58,684 bases of DNA, taken from positions 1-58,684 of the forward strand of contig NZ_FNJA01000013.1 in the NCBI RefSeq assembly GCF_900104385.1, given 5' to 3'. The position numbers and the translations under genes were made by a program. This stretch comes from Rhodoferax sp. OV413. GTDB lineage: Bacteria; Pseudomonadota; Gammaproteobacteria; Burkholderiales; Burkholderiaceae_C. Of this stretch, positions 8,039 through 16,129 are shown piece by piece; positions within the stretch are counted from its first letter, which is position 1, and each line of letters opens with the position of its first letter. The notes beneath the pieces were generated by a model. That model was not told the origin of the DNA. It saw only the letters and a list, made by a program, of their open reading frames with translations, and ran no database searches.

Positions 8039-9604
8039 ATGACAGATTTAACTGCGAGTCCCATGGCTGATCGATCTCCAAGTGAAATTGCGCGTGAAAC
8101 ATTCAAGCAGCTGAGTCTCAAGAAGCTGGCGCCTACGCCTGAGAACTACCAAACCCTGTACCACGAGGTGGCTGGCACCCTGCCGCCCGCGCATTTCCCG
8201 TTTGACCGCCTGCGCCAAATTTCCGCCGCCCTGCCGGCCAAGAACCCGGGCCAGCAAAAGCAATGCGGCCTGCTGGAGTCGGCCATTTCCCAGCGCAGCT
8301 GGGAGGGCGTGCAAAACGCCTTGGTGGGCTACGCCGGCTTTGGCATGGTGGCGCCCACGGTATCGGACAGCGGGCTGACGCCCCTGGCTGCCAGCCCGCA
8401 TAGCAACCCGGCGCTGACCCCCGAATTCATGGAGCAGATCGCGCGTCTGATCGACAACGCCTTGCCAGCCCTGGGCACCGACGACGACCGCTTTCTGGAG
8501 CAGGCCCGCGAGCTGCTGGCCTTCATCCGCCAGCCGGTGCCTGATTTGCCGCGCACCAAGACCATGCTGGCCAACTTCAGCCACCGCCTGTCGTTTACCG
8601 CCGAGGACCAGGCTGAAATCAAGATCGTGCTGCTGCAGCTCTTGCACCTGGTGTTCACCAACATCGGCGAACTCTGCATAGACGACCAGTGGCTCAAGGG
8701 TCAGATCGACGCGCTGATGGAAGCCTCGACTCCGCCTTTGAGCTTGCGCCGGCTCGACGACGTGCAGCGGCGCCTGGTCGATGTGATTGCCAAGCAGGCC
8801 GAGGCCAAGACCCGGGCGCACGAGGCCCAGACCCAGATGCGCGAGCTGCTGGTGGCGTTTGTCGACCGGCTGTCCCTGATGGGCGAGTCCAGCGGCGTCT
8901 ACCAGGTGCGGATCGAGGAGTGCGCGCGCCAGATCGAGCAGGTCACCTCCATAGAAGAACTGGCGCCGGTGCTGCAAACAGCGCTCAGCGCCACCCGCAG
9001 CATGGCGCTGGATACTCAGAATTCGCGTGACCAGCTGCAGTTCATGCGCGAGAAGACCGAACAAGCCGAGGCTGAAATCAGCAAGCTGCACCTGGAGCTA
9101 GACCGGGTCAGCGCCCAAGCGCGGCACGACCCCTTGACCGGCGCCTTGAATCGCCGCGGCCTGGACGAAGCCATCCAGCGCGAGATATCCCGGGCCTCGC
9201 GCAAGGGCACGCCGCTGTGCCTGGCGCTGCTGGACATCGACAACTTCAAGAAGCTCAACGACGACCTGGGCCACGAGGCCGGCGATGCCGCGCTGACCCA
9301 CCTGGCCGACGTCACCCGTGTCTCGATGCGGCCCCAGGACACCCTGGCCCGGTTTGGCGGCGAAGAGTTTGTGATCGTGCTGCCCGATACCGGGCTGGAG
9401 CTGGGTGTCGGCGCCTTGACCCGCTTGCAGCGCGAGCTGACCAAGAAATTCTTTCTGCGCGACAACCAGAAGGTGCTGATCACCTTCAGCGCCGGCGTGG
9501 CGCAGTTGGCAGCCGGCGAATCGGGCGTGGACTGCATCAAGCGCGCCGACCAAGCCATGTACCTGGCCAAGCGCAGCGGCAAGAACCGGGTACTGGCCGG
9601 GTAG
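8039..9604 (+). CDS. Diguanylate cyclase (GGDEF domain)
   Basis: Predicted to make the second messenger c-di-GMP. The 521-residue protein has no membrane span: about 330 residues of helical N-terminal region, a coiled-coil linker (REKTEQAEAEISKLHLELDRVSAQ), then the GGDEF domain starting at DPLTGALNRRGLDEAI. The active-site signature is intact as GGEEF and is preceded at the right distance by an RxxD inhibitory site (RPQD), so both synthesis and product feedback inhibition are expected. The N-terminal region (SPSEIARETFKQLSLKKLAPTPENYQ) is a conserved but unassigned sensory part. The gene is divergent from the esterase gene. Confidence 0.92.
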   Translation: MTDLTASPMADRSPSEIARETFKQLSLKKLAPTPENYQTLYHEVAGTLPPAHFPFDRLRQISAALPAKNPGQQKQCGLLESAISQRSWEGVQNALVGYAGFGMVAPTVSDSGLTPLAASPHSNPALTPEFMEQIARLIDNALPALGTDDDRFLEQARELLAFIRQPVPDLPRTKTMLANFSHRLSFTAEDQAEIKIVLLQLLHLVFTNIGELCIDDQWLKGQIDALMEASTPPLSLRRLDDVQRRLVDVIAKQAEAKTRAHEAQTQMRELLVAFVDRLSLMGESSGVYQVRIEECARQIEQVTSIEELAPVLQTALSATRSMALDTQNSRDQLQFMREKTEQAEAEISKLHLELDRVSAQARHDPLTGALNRRGLDEAIQREISRASRKGTPLCLALLDIDNFKKLNDDLGHEAGDAALTHLADVTRVSMRPQDTLARFGGEEFVIVLPDTGLELGVGALTRLQRELTKKFFLRDNQKVLITFSAGVAQLAAGESGVDCIKRADQAMYLAKRSGKNRVLAG

Positions 9605-9656
9605 TTTTTCCCGCTCAACCTTGGGGGCTGATTCGTGGCCAGCGCGATAATCGGGT

Positions 9657-10811
9657 ATGTCTGTAGTTTTTGAAAAATCCCCGCTGTGGCAGCGCGTCAC
9701 GCCCATGTTCCGTGGCTTTGACGGGCCGTTGGCGTTTGCGGTGTTCATGCTGGTCTGCGCGGGCCTGCTCACCATGTATTCGTCGGGCTACGACCATGGC
9801 ACGCGCTTCGTGGACCATGGCCGCAACATGCTGCTGGCCGGCACCATTCTGTTCGTGGTGGCGCAAATTCCGCCGCAACGCCTGATGGCGCTGGCGGTGC
9901 CCATGTACACCCTGGGCGTGGCCTTGCTGATTGCGGTGGCCATCTTTGGCATCACCAAAAAGGGCGCGCGACGCTGGCTGAACCTGGGCATCATCATCCA
10001 GCCCAGCGAGATTTTGAAGATCGCCATGCCCTTGATGCTGGCCTGGTGGTTCCAGCGGCGCGAAGGCCAGCTGCGGCCGTTGGACTTTCTGGTCGGGGGC
10101 TTGCTGCTGGCCTTGCCGGTGGCGCTGATCGTCAAGCAGCCCGATCTGGGCACGGCGATTCTGGTCATGACCACCGGCTTGTCGGTGCTGTTCTTTGCCG
10201 GCCTGAGCTGGAAGCTAATCGTGCCGCCGGTGCTGCTGGGGTTGGTGGGCATAGGCCTGCTGGTCTGGAACGAGCCGGCGCTATGTGCCGACGGCATGCG
10301 CTGGGTGGTACTGCACGATTACCAACAGCAGCGCATCTGCACGCTGCTGGACCCGAGCCGCGACCCGCTGGGTAAGGGCTTCCACATCATCCAGGGCATG
10401 ATCGCCATCGGATCGGGAGGGGTCACGGGCAAGGGCTTTATGCAAGGCACGCAAACCCATCTGGAATTCATCCCCGAGCGGACGACTGACTTCATCTTTG
10501 CCGCGTTTTCCGAAGAATTCGGCCTGATCGGCAACCTGCTGCTGATTGCCGGCTTTCTGTTTCTGGTGCTGCGCGGGCTGGTGATCGCGATGGACGCGCC
10601 CACCATGTTCTCGCGTCTGCTGGCGGGCAGCGTGACGCTGATCTTTTTTACCTATGCCTTCGTCAACATGGGCATGGTCAGCGGTATCTTGCCGGTGGTC
10701 GGCGTGCCCTTGCCCTTCATCAGCTATGGCGGCACCGCCATGGTCACGTTGGGGCTGGGGCTGGGCATTCTGATGTCGATTGCCAAGGCGCGGCGCCTGG
10801 TCCAATCCTGA
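9657..10811 (+). CDS. rodA: SEDS glycosyltransferase RodA
   Basis: Polymerises peptidoglycan for cell elongation with a class B PBP. The 384-residue protein has about ten membrane spans and the SEDS-family stretches KKGARRWLNLGIIIQPSE, KQPDLGTAIL, GFMQGTQTHLEFIPERTTDF and the C-terminal GVPLPFISYGGTAM. Length fits RodA rather than the longer FtsW of the division cluster. The usual mreBCD-pbp2 neighbours are not upstream here; the preceding gene is the GGDEF protein, 52 bp away, so the two could be co-transcribed. Confidence 0.94.
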   Translation: MSVVFEKSPLWQRVTPMFRGFDGPLAFAVFMLVCAGLLTMYSSGYDHGTRFVDHGRNMLLAGTILFVVAQIPPQRLMALAVPMYTLGVALLIAVAIFGITKKGARRWLNLGIIIQPSEILKIAMPLMLAWWFQRREGQLRPLDFLVGGLLLALPVALIVKQPDLGTAILVMTTGLSVLFFAGLSWKLIVPPVLLGLVGIGLLVWNEPALCADGMRWVVLHDYQQQRICTLLDPSRDPLGKGFHIIQGMIAIGSGGVTGKGFMQGTQTHLEFIPERTTDFIFAAFSEEFGLIGNLLLIAGFLFLVLRGLVIAMDAPTMFSRLLAGSVTLIFFTYAFVNMGMVSGILPVVGVPLPFISYGGTAMVTLGLGLGILMSIAKARRLVQS

Positions 10812-10872
10812 GTCCTGGCGGGGTATGGCCGGCGGCACAGCGGCGGCCGCGGGCCAAGCCTAAAATGATTGA

Positions 10873-12345
10873 ATGATCTCTCGCGAACCCACACTCGAAC
10901 GCCTCGCCATTGCCCAATCGCTCCTGCTGGAGCCCTTTGGCCTGACGCCCGCCCACCTCAGCCGCGCGCTGGCCGAAATCACCGCCCACAAAGTGGACGA
11001 TGCCGACCTGTACTTCCAGTACACGCGCAGCGAAGGCTGGAGCCTGGAGGAGGGCATCGTCAAAACCGGTTCCTTCAGCATCGACCAGGGCGTGGGTGTG
11101 CGGGCCGTCAGCGGCGAGAAAACCGCCTTCGCCTATTCCGACGATATTTCTGAGGCTTCGCTACTGGATGCCGCCCGCACTGTGCGGTCTATTTCGGCTG
11201 CAGCGCAGACAAAACGTGCGAAGGTAGCTGCACAAAAGGTAGCAAAAGGACGCAGCCTGTACCCCGGCGTCGATCCCATCGCCTCGCTGGACAGCACGGC
11301 CAAGGTCAAGCTGCTGGAGCGGGTGGAAAAGCTGGCCCGAGCCAAAGACCCGCGCGTCGCCCAGGTGATGGCCGGTCTGGCCGCGGAATACGATGTGGTG
11401 ATGGTGGCGCGGGCCGACGGCACGCTGGCTGCCGATGTGCGCCCACTGGTGCGCCTGAGCGTCACGGTGATTGCCGAGGCCACGGTCAAGGGCGTGGTGC
11501 GCCGCGAGATGGGCTCGGGCGGCGGCGGTGGCCGTTTCGGCCTGGCGTATTTTGACGACGCCATGCTCAACGAATACGTGGATGCCGCCGTGCATGCGGC
11601 CATGACCAATCTCGAGTCCCGCCCCGCCCCGGCTGGCGTGATGACGGTGGTGCTGGGCTCGGGCTGGCCCGGCATCCTGTTGCACGAAGCCATCGGCCAT
11701 GGGCTGGAAGGTGACTTCAACCGCAAGGGTTCCAGCGCCTTCAGCGGTCGCATTGGGCAGCGCGTTGCCGCCAAGGGCGTGACCGTCCTCGACGATGGCA
11801 CGATTGCCGACCGCCGCGGCTCGCTGAACGTGGACGATGAAGGCTGCGCCAGCCAGCGCAATGTGCTGATCGAAGACGGCATTTTGAAGGGCTACATCCA
11901 GGACGCGATGAATGCGCGCCTGATGGGCGTCAAGCCCACCGGCAATGGCCGGCGTGAGAGCTACGCGCACATCCCGATGCCGCGCATGACCAATACCTAC
12001 ATGCTGGGCGGCGACAAGGACCCGCAGGAAATCATTGCCAGCATCAAGAAGGGCTTGTACGCTAGCAACTTCGGCGGCGGCCAGGTGGACATTACCTCGG
12101 GCAAGTTTGTGTTCTCCGCCAGCGAAGCCTATTGGGTGGAAAACGGCAAGATCCAGTACCCGGTGAAGGGCGCGACCATCGTCGGCAGCGGCCCCGAATG
12201 CCTGAAGAAAGTCAGCATGATCGGCAACGACATGAAGCTCGACCCCGGTGTCGGCACCTGCGGCAAAGAAGGCCAGAGCGTGCCCGTGGGCGTGGGCCAG
12301 CCCACCCTGCGCATCGACGGCTTGACGGTAGGCGGCACGGCCTGA
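10873..12345 (+). CDS. tldD: TldD metalloprotease
   Basis: TldD with TldE/PmbA forms a heterodimeric zinc protease that processes small peptides and, in E. coli, CcdA and microcin precursor. The 490-residue product has the zinc motif HEAIGHGLEGDF and the flanking conserved NRKGSSAFSGRIGQ and RRGSLNVDDEG blocks. Length is near the usual 480. PmbA is not in the window. Residues about 108-126 (AAAQTKRAKVAAQKVAKG) are encoded by a stretch that resembles the dispersed palindrome and look like a surface insertion. Confidence 0.94.
   Translation: MISREPTLERLAIAQSLLLEPFGLTPAHLSRALAEITAHKVDDADLYFQYTRSEGWSLEEGIVKTGSFSIDQGVGVRAVSGEKTAFAYSDDISEASLLDAARTVRSISAAAQTKRAKVAAQKVAKGRSLYPGVDPIASLDSTAKVKLLERVEKLARAKDPRVAQVMAGLAAEYDVVMVARADGTLAADVRPLVRLSVTVIAEATVKGVVRREMGSGGGGGRFGLAYFDDAMLNEYVDAAVHAAMTNLESRPAPAGVMTVVLGSGWPGILLHEAIGHGLEGDFNRKGSSAFSGRIGQRVAAKGVTVLDDGTIADRRGSLNVDDEGCASQRNVLIEDGILKGYIQDAMNARLMGVKPTGNGRRESYAHIPMPRMTNTYMLGGDKDPQEIIASIKKGLYASNFGGGQVDITSGKFVFSASEAYWVENGKIQYPVKGATIVGSGPECLKKVSMIGNDMKLDPGVGTCGKEGQSVPVGVGQPTLRIDGLTVGGTA
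11191..11247 (+). repeat. Possible degenerate dispersed palindrome inside tldD (copy G)
   Basis: The segment has the spacing of the intergenic copies: GGCTGCAGCGCA as left arm, then ACGTGCGAAGGTAGCTGCACA and AAAGGTAGC as right arm with an A-rich end. Identity is lower than in copies A, B, D and H. Confidence 0.35.
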
Positions 12346-12359
12346 GGGCTTACCCGGTT

Positions 12360-12387
12360 TTGCCCCCGCCTATCTCTGTGTTACATT
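12360..12387 (+). promoter_or_regulatory. Candidate promoter for the aromatic leader and DAHP synthase gene
   Basis: TTGCCC (12360-12365) and TACATT (12382-12387) are 16 bp apart, and TACATT is preceded by TGT, an extended -10 element. Transcription would begin near 12394, almost at the leader ATG, which would make the leader peptide nearly leaderless. Both hexamers are imperfect. Confidence 0.4.
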
Positions 12388-12395
12388 GAAACGCT

Positions 12396-12452
12396 ATGCA
12401 GCAGCACGTATTTGCCTACTTTTACTTTTGGTTCTCGGTCCCCGGCGGATGA
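12396..12452 (+). CDS. Aromatic-residue leader peptide of the DAHP synthase attenuator
   Basis: An 18-codon ORF, MQQHVFAYFYFWFSVPGG, stops with TGA 34 bases before a strong terminator and 123 bases before the DAHP synthase start. Seven of nine consecutive codons are Phe, Tyr or Trp, exactly the end products of the pathway that the following gene begins. This is the hallmark of ribosome-mediated attenuation, as in pheL or trpL. No clear Shine-Dalgarno sequence precedes the ATG. The last codons (CCC GGC GGA) contain CCGGCGG, which is the exact complement of the 5' arm of the terminator, so the ribosome's position would decide whether this arm is free. Confidence 0.82.
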   Translation: MQQHVFAYFYFWFSVPGG

Positions 12453-12485
12453 GAGGCGTGTCTGTAAGCAAATAAAGCCCTTCAT

Positions 12486-12525
12486 AAAAACCGCCGGAGT
12501 TTCACCACTCCGGCGGTTTTTTTTT
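12486..12525 (+). terminator. Rho-independent terminator of the attenuator
   Basis: A perfect stem (AAAAACCGCCGGAGT, 12486-12500, with ACTCCGGCGGTTTTT, 12507-12521) with a 6-nt loop TTCACC is followed by a run of nine T. It lies between the leader peptide and the DAHP synthase gene. An alternative antiterminator is visible: CCGGCGG at 12442-12448 pairs with CCGCCGG at 12491-12497. Confidence 0.9.
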
Positions 12526-12575
12526 GCCCCACCGTTTTTCTCAACTTATTTTTAATACCCACAGGAGCACAGCCC

Positions 12576-13697
12576 ATGAATGCCAAAGCCCACCCCACCA
12601 GCGACAGCTGGTATGCGAGCGTCGAAAAAACCAGCCAAACCGACGACGAACGCATCAAGGACATTACCGTGCTACCTCCTCCAGAACATCTGATCCGCTT
12701 CTTCCCCATCCGCGGCACACCCGTGGAGTCGCTGATCACCACCACCCGCAAGAACATCCACAACATCATCGCCGGCACCGACGACCGGCTGCTGGTGGTG
12801 ATTGGCCCGTGCTCCATCCATGATCCGATGGCGGCACTGGAATACGCGCGCCGCCTGAAGGAGCAGCGTGAGAAATACGCCGACACGCTGGAGATCGTGA
12901 TGCGCGTCTACTTCGAAAAGCCCCGCACCACCGTGGGCTGGAAGGGCCTGATCAACGACCCCTACCTGGACGAAACCTACCGCATCGACGAAGGCCTGCG
13001 CATCGCCCGCCAGCTGCTGATCGACATCAACCGCCTGGGCTTGCCCGCCGGCAGCGAGTTCCTGGACGTGATTTCGCCGCAGTACATCGGCGATCTGATT
13101 GCCTGGGGCGCGATTGGCGCGCGCACCACCGAGAGCCAGGTGCATCGCGAGCTGGCATCCGGCCTGTCGGCACCCATCGGCTTCAAGAACGGCACCGACG
13201 GCAATATCCGTATCGCCACCGACGCCATTCAGGCGGCGGCGCGCGGTCACCACTTTTTGTCGGTGCACAAGAATGGCCAGGTCGCCATCGTGCAGACCAA
13301 TGGCAACAAGGACTGCCACGTGATCCTGCGCGGCGGTAAAGCGCCGAACTACGACGCCGCCAGCGTTGCTGCGGCCTGCGCCGAACTCAGCGCTGCCAAG
13401 ATGCCGGCCACCTTGATGGTCGACTGCAGCCACGCCAACAGTAGCAAGCAGCACGAGAAGCAAATCGAGGTGGCGCGCGATATCGCTGGGCAAGTCGCCG
13501 GTGGTTCGCGCCAGGTTTTCGGCCTGATGGTGGAAAGCCACCTGGTCGAAGGTGCACAAAAGTTCACTCCTGGCAAAACAGACCAGCAATCCTTGGAATA
13601 TGGCCGTAGCATTACAGATGCCTGCCTGGGTTGGGACCAATCCCTGCAGACGCTGGATATCCTGTCCGAGGCGGTGAAAGCACGCCGGGCAGGATGA
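12576..13697 (+). CDS. 3-Deoxy-7-phosphoheptulonate (DAHP) synthase, class I
   Basis: Condenses PEP and erythrose 4-phosphate, the first step of aromatic amino acid synthesis. The 373-residue product is a class I (AroF/G/H) enzyme with VIGPCSIHD, RVYFEKPRTTVGWKG, the ESQVHRELASGLSAPIGFKNGTDG block split over residues about 183-206, the metal His of SVHKNG and VDCSHANSSKQ. Which amino acid inhibits it cannot be told from the sequence. The leader peptide and terminator directly upstream imply control by charged tRNA-Phe, tRNA-Tyr and possibly tRNA-Trp. The start ATG follows ACAGGAGCACAGCCC, which has a good ribosome-binding site. Confidence 0.95.
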   Translation: MNAKAHPTSDSWYASVEKTSQTDDERIKDITVLPPPEHLIRFFPIRGTPVESLITTTRKNIHNIIAGTDDRLLVVIGPCSIHDPMAALEYARRLKEQREKYADTLEIVMRVYFEKPRTTVGWKGLINDPYLDETYRIDEGLRIARQLLIDINRLGLPAGSEFLDVISPQYIGDLIAWGAIGARTTESQVHRELASGLSAPIGFKNGTDGNIRIATDAIQAAARGHHFLSVHKNGQVAIVQTNGNKDCHVILRGGKAPNYDAASVAAACAELSAAKMPATLMVDCSHANSSKQHEKQIEVARDIAGQVAGGSRQVFGLMVESHLVEGAQKFTPGKTDQQSLEYGRSITDACLGWDQSLQTLDILSEAVKARRAG

Positions 13698-13719
13698 ACC
13701 TCAACATCGGAGGAACGCT

Positions 13720-14643
13720 ATGGCATTGGATCGACCTATATTTTGGCTAGGGGTGGCGGGCCTCTCGCCACCGCAAAGGGCGGCATTGCTGGGCTTCCTA
13801 CCCTATGAACCGGGCAGTCTGCCGGCCTGGCGTGTGGCCCGGTTCGAAGAGGCCGATGCCTGGTGCGTGAGTGGCCAGGCCGCCCAGTTGCAAGACGATG
13901 GCGTGCTGGCGATTCCCGACAGCCGGCGGGCCGCACCGCCGTTGCAACTGCAGCTGGAGGCGGTAGACCGCCCGATGGCCTTCACCACACCGCTGGCCTC
14001 GCAAGAGATTGAGCCTTTGACCACCTTTGACCCCGAGTCCGAGCGTGCGGTGCAGATGGTGTTGAAGAAGTTTGAGGTCTGGCTGCAGCCTTTGCGGGCC
14101 CAGTATTTCCTGGGGGCGCTGCTGTACCAGACCCTGGGTGGGCTGCGGCATGCGGTCTATGAGGTGGTGCACCAGTCGGTGCTGCTAGCCGTGGTCGACT
14201 TGCCCCGGCGCCGCGTCGACTACCGTGTGGATGCCAGCCCGGTGCAGCTGGAGCAAGCCAGTTGGACGCAGCGCGCGGCCTCGACCGACGGCTTGCCGCC
14301 GCGCTTCAAGCGCGCAGGCCTGGTCGAGGTGATGTGGCAATTTGCCCAGCATTCGGCCGTCGATCTGCTGCCTGCGGTCTACCACACCGAATTGATCCGC
14401 CTGGTGCGTCCCCCCCAGGTGCCCGCCTCCTGGCTGAAAGAGTCTTTGCGTACGGTGCTGCAGGCCCTGGGGGCTGGCCCCACCAGCATGGCACAGCTGC
14501 AGAAAAGCGGCTTGAATCCCGGCCAGTTGGCGCGGGATCTGGCCGGTTTGTATTTTGACGGCGCCATCACCACCGCAGCTGGCGACATGGCTTGGTTACC
14601 CTCGGCCAATGTGCTGCTATCCGATCGCGGCCTGCTCTTCTGA
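13720..14643 (+). CDS. Conserved hypothetical protein, 307 aa
   Basis: I do not recognise this protein. It has 307 residues, no signal peptide and no clear membrane span. It has hydrophobic and Pro-rich N-terminal sequence (PIFWLGVAGLSPPQRAALLGFLPY), a central mixed region with an MVLKKFEVWLQPL helix, and a C-terminal part (TSMAQLQKSGLNPGQLARDLAGLYFDGAIT) that could be a winged-helix-like or helical module. The ATG at 13720 is preceded by GGAGGAAC, a strong ribosome-binding site, 22 bp after the DAHP synthase gene, so the two are likely co-transcribed. It ends in the palindrome copy A. Confidence 0.8.
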   Translation: MALDRPIFWLGVAGLSPPQRAALLGFLPYEPGSLPAWRVARFEEADAWCVSGQAAQLQDDGVLAIPDSRRAAPPLQLQLEAVDRPMAFTTPLASQEIEPLTTFDPESERAVQMVLKKFEVWLQPLRAQYFLGALLYQTLGGLRHAVYEVVHQSVLLAVVDLPRRRVDYRVDASPVQLEQASWTQRAASTDGLPPRFKRAGLVEVMWQFAQHSAVDLLPAVYHTELIRLVRPPQVPASWLKESLRTVLQALGAGPTSMAQLQKSGLNPGQLARDLAGLYFDGAITTAAGDMAWLPSANVLLSDRGLLF

Positions 14644-14706
14644 AATTTAAGTAAAAAGTGCTGCTGGCGCATATTTCATAAGCGCCAGCAGCTATTACTT
14701 TTGTAG
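14643..14706. repeat. Dispersed palindrome, intergenic copy A
   Basis: A 64-bp element with inverted arms GCTGCTGGCGC (14660-14670) and GCGCCAGCAGC (14682-14692), an 11-nt loop and A/T-rich ends. It lies between two convergent genes and can serve as a bidirectional terminator, with A-rich and T-rich flanks on both sides. Its right end encodes the last codons and stop of mpl. It is the best copy of the family found also at 6131, 6806, 28348, 41561, 48496 and 52848. Confidence 0.8.
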
Positions 14707-16065
14707 TGCCCGCAGCAGCTTGGCGTGGATGCCGCCAAAGCCGCCGTTGCTCATGCACAGAATATGGTCGCCCGGCTGTGCGGCTGCCAGTACCTGGTCT
14801 ACCAGCGCGTCAATGCTGTCGGCAACCTGGGCCTTGGCGCCCATAGGCTCCAGGGCGCTGCGCGCATCCCAGCCCAGCCCGCCCGCATGGCAGAACGCCA
14901 GGTCTGCATCTTCCAGGCTCCAGGGCAGCTGGGCCTTCATGGCGCCCAGTTTCATGGTGTTGCTGCGCGGCTCGAACACCGCCAGGATGCGCTGCGTGGG
15001 GCCGACCCGGCGGCGCAGGCCGTCCACCGTGGTGCGGATGGCCGTGGGGTGGTGGGCAAAATCGTCGTACACCGTGATGCCGCGCACCGTGCCCAGCACT
15101 TCCATGCGCCGCTTGACGTTCTGGAATTCACCCAGTGCGCGGGCTGCGATGGCCGGGGTTACGCCTAGATGGTCGGCGGCGGCGATGGCGGCCAGCGCGT
15201 TGAGCTGGTTGTGGACCCCGCCCAGCGCCCATTCCACCGTGGCCACGCGCTCGCCGCGCTGCAGAACTTCGAAATGGTGGGGTTCGCCCCGGGCGGTGAA
15301 GTCGCTGACGGCCGCGCCAAAGCTGCGTACCTCGCTCCAGCAGCCCTGGTGCAGCACGCGTGCCAGGCTTTCCTCCAGGCCGTTCACCACCACCCGCCCG
15401 GTGGCGGGCACGGTGCGCAGCAGATGGTGGAACTGCCGTTCGATGGCGGCCAGGTCGTCAAAAATATCGGCGTGGTCGAATTCCAGGTTGTTCAGCACAG
15501 CCGTGCGCGGGCGGTAGTGGACGAACTTGCTGCGCTTGTCGAAAAACGCGGTGTCGTACTCGTCCGCTTCGATCACAAAGCTGCTGCCCGCGCCCAGGCG
15601 GGCCGACACGCCAAAGTTCAAAGGCACGCCGCCGACCAAGAATCCCGGCTGCTGGCCCGCATATTCCAGAATCCAGGCCAGCATCGCGGTGGTGGTGGTT
15701 TTGCCGTGGGTGCCGGCCACCGCCATTACGTGCCGGCCCTGCAGCACGTGCTCGGCCAGCCATTGCGGTCCGCTGGTGTAGGGTAGGCCGGCGTCCAGGA
15801 TCGCTTCCATCAAAGGGAACTTGGGGCTGCCGTCGGCCAGCCTGGCCCGGGATACCACGTTGCCCACCACGAACATATCGGGCTTGAGCGCCAGCTGGTC
15901 GGCCGAGAAGCCTTCGATCAGGCCTATGTCCAGCGCCCGCAACTGGTCGCTCATGGGTGGGTACACCCCCGCATCGCAACCGGTGACGCGGTGGCCGGCC
16001 TCCCGCGCCAAAGCTGCCAAACCGCCCATGAAGGTGCCGCAAATACCCAGAATATGAATGTGCAT
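14695..16065 (-). CDS. mpl: UDP-N-acetylmuramate:L-Ala-gamma-D-Glu-meso-DAP ligase
   Basis: Reattaches the recycled murein tripeptide to UDP-MurNAc. The 456-residue product has the N-terminal UDP-binding motif HILGICGTFMGGLA, the ATP P-loop GTHGKTTTT at about 118-126, and the Mur-ligase metal site near EADEYDTAFFDKRSKF; the DDFAHHP segment is present near residue 333. Residues after the N-terminus are those of Mpl, not MurC (ICGTFMGG rather than GIGGAGM). It fits with ampD elsewhere in the window as a murein-recycling function. The last codons lie in the palindrome copy A. Confidence 0.95.
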   Translation of the reverse strand: MHIHILGICGTFMGGLAALAREAGHRVTGCDAGVYPPMSDQLRALDIGLIEGFSADQLALKPDMFVVGNVVSRARLADGSPKFPLMEAILDAGLPYTSGPQWLAEHVLQGRHVMAVAGTHGKTTTTAMLAWILEYAGQQPGFLVGGVPLNFGVSARLGAGSSFVIEADEYDTAFFDKRSKFVHYRPRTAVLNNLEFDHADIFDDLAAIERQFHHLLRTVPATGRVVVNGLEESLARVLHQGCWSEVRSFGAAVSDFTARGEPHHFEVLQRGERVATVEWALGGVHNQLNALAAIAAADHLGVTPAIAARALGEFQNVKRRMEVLGTVRGITVYDDFAHHPTAIRTTVDGLRRRVGPTQRILAVFEPRSNTMKLGAMKAQLPWSLEDADLAFCHAGGLGWDARSALEPMGAKAQVADSIDALVDQVLAAAQPGDHILCMSNGGFGGIHAKLLRALQK

Positions 16066-16129
16066 GCGCAGATTTTAGAGGGCGGGGCAGTGGCTGGGCC
16101 GGGCCGGCAAAAGGTGCAAAATCCGGGGC

